From the NCBI GenBank assembly GCA_949130485.1, contig OX422185.1, positions 17,735,353-17,799,352 of the forward strand: a DNA stretch of 64,000 nt, in the 5' to 3' direction. Shown piece by piece: positions 27,501 to 36,200 of the stretch. Every line of letters starts with the position of its first letter. Position 1 is the first letter of the stretch. This stretch comes from Agelas oroides. Lineage: Eukaryota; Porifera; Demospongiae; Agelasida; Agelasidae. Below the pieces are notes generated by a model. The model did not search any database. It was not told the origin of the DNA and saw nothing but the letters and a program-made list of their open reading frames with translations. The position numbers were made by a program, and so were the translations under genes.

Positions 27501-30500
27501 TGTACCAACAATTGAAAATCGCTCACCGCTGAAAACGGTCCCGAGGGCACTCGCAAAAGCGCTCGTATCTCGGAGAGTATAATAGGTATGAAAATCGGAC
27601 CTTTTGTAAGCTATATTAAATGGCCAGGAGAGCTAGGCAGCATTGGCTGCGTGTTCATAGCGTGTTCTCTACCGTTTGTACGTTTGTTCCCGCGAGGCCA
27701 TTTTTTTCCAAAATTGTACGCTTCATATTTCCCGTGGAATCTGAGCTTTTTTATTCTAGCTCGAGTATGTTATACTGCTGATTGTAATGTACTCACGCTG
27801 TGACGATCGTCTTGTAGCTCCACTTTGCCCCTATTTGTACCACAAACCAAAGATGGCCCATATCTGAACCTGAATCTTGCGAGCATGCGCTACCTCTACC
27901 ACCATACGAAGCAACCAGCAGAAATAACAGCGCCATGAACTTACAGTAGACAGATCTCTCAACACGCCGCGTAAGTATCGTCTCGATTAAGCTTGCTAAC
28001 TGGGAGATGCAGTGTTTGAAAGTTCAACGTGCGATGAGCTTATTACTTATTCATACCCGATTTGATGACGTCACGTGGTTACGCGGGTGGAATAAATTTC
28101 GAGGTCTGCGTGTAGACTGTAATATTACAAATACCGCACCACGCTAATTACAATAAGTGTAATTTACTTCCCTGAGCAATCTGATTGGTGCAGCATGCCA
28201 ATATGCTTTATACCGTATAGCGCTAAATTTTCGCGGGTCTTTAATTTTGCAAATTTTTAACCGTTCGCGAAATTATTTCAACGAAAAATGTTTACACGTA
28301 AACTACAGTTTTCACATGCAAGAGCGTCGATGGACAACATGCTGCCGAATCCACAAGGGACGCTCTCCAAAGAGATACCTTCAAGTAGGCATTGCTTTGC
28401 TAACAGCTGCAAGCTCGAGCACGGACAACGGTGTGACAGTGTGTATTAGATAGAACTTGCTTGTATGCCACGCCCATACTACATTACGTGTGCAGCATGT
28501 GCATAGTTTAGACAGCGAATTCGCGAAATTATTTCAATGAAATCTTCAAAAACCACCATTCGCGAAAATTTAGACCCTTGAAAATTTAGCGCTATACGGT
28601 AATTAGGCCCCAGTTCTCCTAGCATAGGTGTCCAAACTCTATTTTTCTGCGTGGTGCGAAAAATTTGGTTTCAGGTTAAGGTGTTGCAATCAGGCAGTAA
28701 TATTGAAATTACTTAATTCCGCCAATTGTTTAAGGATGTTTACATGTTGCGTTTTTATTGTGGAAGAGTGTCAAACCACATCTTCCTACTATTAACAACA
28801 CACACCTATTGGTAGACAGAATATGTTACATACGAATATGTAAGACCAAGGAACACATAGAATAGTCCCGCATAGAAGCTAAATATTGCCTATTTTGATT
28901 ACATCATCATGGTTGAAGACCACATCTTCCTACTATTAACAACACACACCGATTGGTAGACGGAATATATTACACACGAATATGTAAGACCAAGGAACAC
29001 ATAGAATAGTCCTTCTGTTTCTGGTCTTACAAGTCACTTGAAAACGACTAAGTCACAAGGCTTTTTAAAATGTGTTTCTTTTTTAGGGGGGGAGGGGGGA
29101 CTCAAGCGGAAAAAAAAAATCATGCCTCAAAATCAGATCCCCCCTTATGAAGCCTAAAAATTAAATTTCCTCAAGGGGGGCATGTTCCCGCCCCCCCCTA
29201 GATATTGGTGTTTCCATGGCAACAATCTTTCTTCCTTGCCCCACCCCCCCTGCTCCCCCCCTTTCAGTACACTCTGCTTATGCCCCTTTAACAAATGAAA
29301 ACCTGCAAGTATGGAAGTCAGGATAGTGGAAGCCACTGAGTGCAGGTTGTGTAAACACAGTGGTTTGTATACTGATTACACACCAGTGAAAAGTGACCCA
29401 CTAGCACACCAGAAACAGGAAATTAACTCTGTGTGGCCTTAATAAGGGAGGAATTTACTAAAGGGCTTCATGGGTGCACCTAGTCTCATTCCCAGGCCTT
29501 CCCACCGTCCAGTTTTCATCGCTTGCAGTATGCAAAAATGGAGGGGGAAGGCCTGGTATATTTTATCACGTGAATGACGTCAGTGTCTACCTAGGTAGAC
29601 AGAGGGAGGGAGGGACCCACGATAGCATTTCGCGCACACGTTCTTCGTTTTGAAACAGGAGTGGTACATTTTTCGCTTTGCAAACGTTTGAAACTCCAAC
29701 GCTTGGGGCAGAAACTACAAGATAAGGCCTCAAGCTCGTTATTTCGATCGGGGACCGCTCCCCCCCTCTGTCTATCTAGGTAGATACTGACGTCATTCAC
29801 GTGATAAAATGTATCAGCCTTCCCCCTCCGTTTTTGCTCCACTGTGGTGTGGGCACCCGAAGTCCCCCACCATTGGGTTAGTACCATAAAACCGGGATAT
29901 TAAGCACCGGTGCCTATTTTCGAAATTAGCAGACCAAATGGGTGCTTATAATAGTTGGGTGCTTATATTCATGGGGTGCTAATAAACTCATGTAAGATAT
30001 TATCCCGATTTCACGGTATATGATTTAAAATTCATGTGTATGAGTTCCACCCGTAATGGACTTTCGCCAATACAAAACTACAGTGAGGCAACTAAATTAT
30101 ATTAGTTCCGTGAAATATGCATGAGTGCGGATGTAGTTGCACAAGTTGGTTGTCGTAGCAACAACTTACCAACAGTAGGGTGACTCCTGTACTCACTGTA
30201 AACAGAAAGAGAGATTCATCATCACCATAGCAACAAACATCACCATAGCAACAAACATCTGGAGTGAATTCTGGTTCTACTAACATCAAATAATTTGTAA
30301 GGAAACAGGACATACCCAAGACTAGATAAAACCTGTTACCTAGGCAACACAAGCATATTTCTCTTCTACGTTGTTGTTGCCTAGGTAACAGGTTATATGA
30401 CACATGTAGTTATATCCTTCCCTGCTGGGGTGGTCTAGCTTGCACTACGCCTGACACCACTGTACAAAACGACCACCCCCCCCCCAAGGGAGGTATTACA

Positions 30501-33247
30501 TAATTATAGTATAACAAGAGTGCATAAGAACGGGTGGCTTGAGTAAGAGCATGTAACTCCAATAGAAGCTCATAGTCTGGTCAAAATTATTGAACCGTAC
30601 TAAAAATAGAACACCCTGTCAAGTGCTTAGCAACAATGGCTTATGTCTATGCGGCATATGTGCACGCAGTTACTTGTTACTATTTTTAGTACTGGTGGTA
30701 AATTCCGACCGGTTTCAAACTTTACGGAGTTACACGCTCTTACTCAAGCCACCCGTTCTTATGCCCTCAAACGTCTGTTGATCAGATATTTTTCCTGACT
30801 GGTGAAACTAATTGCCGAGCGCCTTAGCGCAAGGCTACTAATCATGCAGCGTAGTCAGCTCGCGTTTGTATGTATGTATATCCGTCACACTTTGATTACG
30901 TGGGCGCGGTTTCTGTGGTCTCGTCCCCAGACTACTAGCCACGTGGTACTGGTCCGACCAGGAGGCGATCGAAAGATCGTGCGCGTGCGAGAGCCGAAAC
31001 GGAGCAGGGGCCACATGGTACTGGTGGGAGCAGGAGGCGATCGACGTGTGAAAAAGATCGTCCGAGAGCCGAAATGGAGCAGAAGCAGTCAAAGCGTGTT
31101 CATGCTAGAGAGCGAAGACGGAAACAAAGGGACACTGCATCAGAAGAGAGTAAGGCAAAGGAGAAAGAGTCTGACAGATACTCGCATGACACTACGCTCA
31201 CTTCCTGAAACTCTTCAGACGACCGCTTTGCCATCTTCATCGCTCTATCTCGTCTCCAGCACCTAGCACCTACACGCTACACGTGGTTACAACGGATATC
31301 TACTTGCATATTTCCGGATATTCTTCTGCACGAGGCATACTCTGCGCATGCGTATTCCTAGTATAGTTATAATCTTTAGCTGCTGCTTAAGAGGATAATA
31401 AACTAAATAGCTATTTAATAAACAATAATAAAGGACTATAGTCCAACTTTGATTATCTGAACCAGGAAAAAAACGCTAGAATAATCAAGGGTTTGGATAA
31501 TTGAGGTGGACTGTATGTATTAAATAACTATTTAGTTAAGAAGGGGTTAATATAAACAAGCATTAATGGTACTCAAGGGGTTAATTGAAGTACTCACAAA
31601 TGAGATTAATGATGAGAAGAAAGTATCTAGGTTGATGGTATCTTATTCCACCTGCCAGACAGAATGCAAGTGCCAGCTGTGAGGGGGAGAGGAGGGAAGA
31701 AGGAGGGAGGAGAGGAGGGAGGGGAAGAGGAGGGAGGGGAAAGGGGAGAGGAGGGAAGAAGGAGGGAGGAGAGGAGGGAGGGGAAGAGGAGGGAGGGTAA
31801 AGGGGAGGGAGGGTAAAGAGGAGGGAGGGGAAAGAGGAGGGAGGGTAAAGGGGAGGGAGGGGAAGAGGAGGGAGGATAATGGGGAGGGAGGGGAAAGGGG
31901 AGGGAGGGGAAAGGGAAAGGAGAGAGGGGAAGAAGGGGAAAGGGAAAGGAGAGAGGGGAAGAAGGGGAAAGGGAAAGGAGAGAGGGGAAGAAGGGGAAAA
32001 GGAAAGGAGAGAGGGGAAGATTGAGGGAGAGAATAAGGAAAGGGGGGACCAACAAAGGGAGGGAGGGGAGGGGAGGGGAGGGGAGGGGAGGGGAGAAAGG
32101 TGAAGAGCTAACTCCATGTTTACTTGACTATTGTATTTCACGTGAGAATGTTGCTACAACTGTACACACATGACCTCTAAGGGTCAGATAACACAGCCAC
32201 TACATCATGATAACACTCACACACTGTCACATGACCCGCACTCACAGTTTCACAAACAACGGGTTAGCTTTGAACTCAGCTGTGTCATAGCTAATGTGCA
32301 AGCCAGCCTTGTTCGCAGACCCTGATTAGCTTTTCATTGCTTCAAGAACAAAACAGAGATAATGCCTGGTACATACATGTACATGTACATGTACGGGCGT
32401 AAAACTTGCTTGGTTTTAGCCTCGTTCCCAGGCTCCCCAGGTCCAGAACCCTTAATCACAGTTTCACAAACAAATGGGTTAGCTTTGAACTCAGCTGTGT
32501 TTTAGCTAAAGTGCAAGCCAGCCTTGTTCGCAGGCCATGATTAGCTTTTCATTGCTTCAAGAACAATAACCTGGTACATACGTGTATGTGCATCTTAATT
32601 CAAACTTGCTTGGTTTTAACTGAGAGGGATGCCACTTTTCAAACCACGATTGAAAACTTGGTCCAGTTCTATTCCAGTCGTAGTCTATCAAGCTAGACCC
32701 TCTCTCACCCTCCAGCAGGGTGAGAGAGGGTCTAGCGCACCAGTATTAGTCTTACATACTGAAGCCGAGGTGTTGCTACTGTCTCAAAATGGAACAGTAG
32801 GATTTGATTGGTCAGCATCTTAATAACATCTGCTAGACCCTCTCTCACTTTTCTGGAGGATGAGAGATGGTCTGGCTTGATAGACTATTCTGGTCCTAGA
32901 GAAGCTTTTATTGTGCACGATCAATTAGTCATGACCCCAGTTGTTTTAATCAGCAAAGGTCAATCACGTTCCTTCTCTGAAGTAATGTTCTCGATCTACC
33001 TAATGTGGTTACCATGGAAACTTACCACAAACATTATTGCCATTACACCTGTTGCTGATGCCAAGACAATTTTCTGTGCGTGTGTGTGTGTTGTGTGTGT
33101 GTGTGTGAGTGTGTAAGTGTGTGGGGAGAGGAGGGGGAGGGAGAGGGGTATGGAGGAGGGAGGAGTAGGGAAGGGAGGGAGAGGGAGGAGAGAAGGGAAA
33201 GAGAGGAAAGGAATTGAGGGAGTGGGAAGGAGAGGGGATAATAAGGA

Positions 33248-33291
<44 letters not shown>

Positions 33292-36200
33292 CAGAAGGTA
33301 CACGTAGCCCACACATAACCCAAGTCCCATGTTTAAGATTTGAAACAAATATTAGAGAGGGAGAGGTGATAGAGAGGGGCATGTGGGGAGGAAGGGAGAG
33401 AGAGGAAGGCAGGAGGGAGGGAGGGAGGGAGGGAGGGAGGGAGGTAGGGAGGGAGGGAGGGAGGAAGGGAGGGAGGAAGGGAGGAAGGGAGGAGGGAGGG
33501 AGGGAGGGAGGGAGGGAGGGAGGGGCAGAGCATGTGAGGAAGAAGGGAGGGAGGGAGGGAGGGAGGGAGGAAGGGAGGAAGGGAGGAGGGAGGGAGGGAG
33601 GGGCAGAGCATGTGAGGAAGAAGGGAGGGAGGGAGGGAGGAAGGGAGGGTCACATTGCATGTGAGAAAAGAGAGTAAGCAGGTGGGACACACACTGCAAG
33701 TGGAGAAGGAGGGGTTGCATACTACATGGAAGAGGAGATTAGGGGAGGGAGGGGGACACATCTGGAAAAGTCGAAGATGATTTATTATTCATTCTGCTAA
33801 ATTCCAAGAAAAGCACTTAGCCATGCCCGAGGCCTCCTCATCCAGCGTAAGGGACAAACCCTGGGACGAGGAGGACTCCATGTATGGCTAAGTGGTTTTT
33901 CTTGGAATGTAGCGAAAGATCCTGGAAAAAAATTGGGTTCCTGGAATTTTCATAAATATACATGCAGTCTAACGGAAGCAGAAATTGAAATTATTCATAG
34001 TAATGGAGTAATGGAGGAGGCACTGCAAGGTCGAGGAGGAAGGTGGGGGGAAGGGAAGGGGACACATTGCAAGGTGGAGATGGAGGAAGAGAGAGGGAGA
34101 GAGGGGGGTGATACATGTGCGGAAGTAACAAGTTGGAGATGTGGAAGGAAGGGGGAGGGGGAAGGGGAGGGGGAGGGAAGGGGGAGGGAAGGGGGAGGGG
34201 GAAGGGGAGGGGGAGGGAAGGGGGAGGGAAGGGGAGAGGGGGAGGGAAAGGGAGAGGGGGAGGGAAGGGGAGAGGGGGAGGGAAAGGGAGAGGGGGAGGG
34301 AAGGGGAGAGGGGGAGGGAAAGGGAGAGGGGGAGGGAAGGGGAGAGGGGGAGGGAAAGGGAGAGGGGGAGGGAAAGGAAAGAAAGAGGGGGGGGGGGGGG
34401 GAAGGGAAGAAAGAGGGGGAGGGGGGAGGGGGGAGGGAAAGGGAGAGGGGAAGGGAGGGGAAGGGAGGGAAAGGGAGAGGGGAGGGGGGAAGAAAAGGGG
34501 GAGGGAGGGAAAGGGAGAGGGGGAGGGGGAGGGAAAGGGGGGAGGAGAAGGGAAGAAAGAGGGGGAGTGGGGAGGGGAAGGGAGAGAAGGGGGAGGAAAG
34601 GGGGGAGAAGAGGGGAAGGGAGAGAAGGGGGAGGAAAGGGGGGAGAAGAGGGAAAAGGAGGGGGGTTGGGAAGTGGCAAAGAGGGGGTAAGGGGAAGAGG
34701 GCCTTAGAGGGGTGAGTGAGGGGGATGTTGAAGGAGTGCATACAAAGGAAGAGTGGAGAGGGAGGAGAGAGGGGGAGGGGGGGGGGAAATAGGGGAAGGG
34801 GCGGAGCAAGGAGGAGCGAGAAGACAGGATGTTTGAGTTGATACAAGGAGATAAGTTGTGTCCCACATTCCATACTGGACTGGACTGGAGTACATGACTC
34901 ACAAACCTTATAAACAGCTTGTGGGATGGCTATGTAACATCAAAGCCATGTGTGTGTGTGTGCATTCTAGGAAAAACCTAGCCTCGTTCCCAGGCCTCCC
35001 CCATGAAGCATACTTGGACATACCGGACTGGACTGGAGTACATGACTCACAAACCTAGCTTGTGGGATGGCTATGTAACTGGTATATAATCAAAGCCATG
35101 TGTGTGTGTGCATTCTAGGAAAAACCTAGCCTCGTTCCCAGGCCTCCCCCATGAAGCATACTTGGACATACTGGACTGGACTGGAGTACATGACTCACAA
35201 ACAGCTTGTGGGATGGCTATGTAACTGGTATATAATCAAAGCCATGTGTGTGTGTGCATTCTAGGAAAAACCTAGCCTCGTTCCCAGGCCTCCCCCATGA
35301 AGCATACTTGGACATACTGGACTGGACTGGAGTACATGACTCACAAACAGCTTGTGGGATGGCTATGTAACTGGTATATAATCAAAGCCATGTGTGTGTG
35401 TGCATTCTAGGAAAAACCATGAAGCATACAGAAACAGCAGACAAAGCCAAACCCTGCTGCTAAAGTGGAACGTATGGTCAGTTTGCTGAGATGAGCTATA
35501 AATTCAGCAGTGTGCTAGTCGCTCAGGGTCGCCTCATGACATCATAACAAAGATCTGCCTAGTAATGGTAATGCTTGTCCCCCCTCTACACCCCCCCTCA
35601 CCCCCTCACACCCCCACACCTCTGCTCCTGCATATGAACTTTGAGGGAAAGCCCGCAATGAGGAACAGACGTCGCTGCACCCTCAAACCCTTGTGTGCGG
35701 CATACATGTAATTGGCAAAGCAGCACACAGGAAAGACATGTACACAAAGAAGGCCAGCCCGGATAACGGATAATCCTATTTCCATCTGGGTCGAGGAGTC
35801 CACAACTCTCATATAGATGGTTTCCAAATGTCAATTAAGTGTCCTACTTCAGGAGAGCAAATGTGTGATCAAGAGGCAGCTGTACGGCAGACCTTTCACC
35901 TTGAGAGAAGCAGCTTCTTTTATCTTTCGGTACTAATGGTAAGGACTTGATGTAGCACTTACTAGCCTGTATTTGGTACACAGCTGCACTAACGACTCTT
36001 GCCCTCCGGAAGTGAGGCCATCTATACATGAAATCTTCACAAACCTAGCAACATACATATGTATACTAGCTTGAAATCTTGAACACCCTCAACTGAAATC
36101 TCTATCTCCGTTCCCAGGCCTTTGCATGCATATAAGGAGGGGGAAAGAGATTGGAGATTTTGTCTCACGCATGGTGATGTGACATAATGTCCAGTAGACA

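Noticed and set aside
31581-32141. 186-codon minus-strand Pro/Ser/Leu-rich frame
   Set aside because: Low-complexity intron array. Only its last 26 codons (31598-31676) are real, as exon 3 of the membrane gene.
33117-34902. Very long open frames (up to about 300 codons) rich in Gly/Glu/Arg or Pro/Ser
   Set aside because: They are translations of GGGAGG purine arrays. All frames stay open because the repeat lacks stops, with no splice or homology support.
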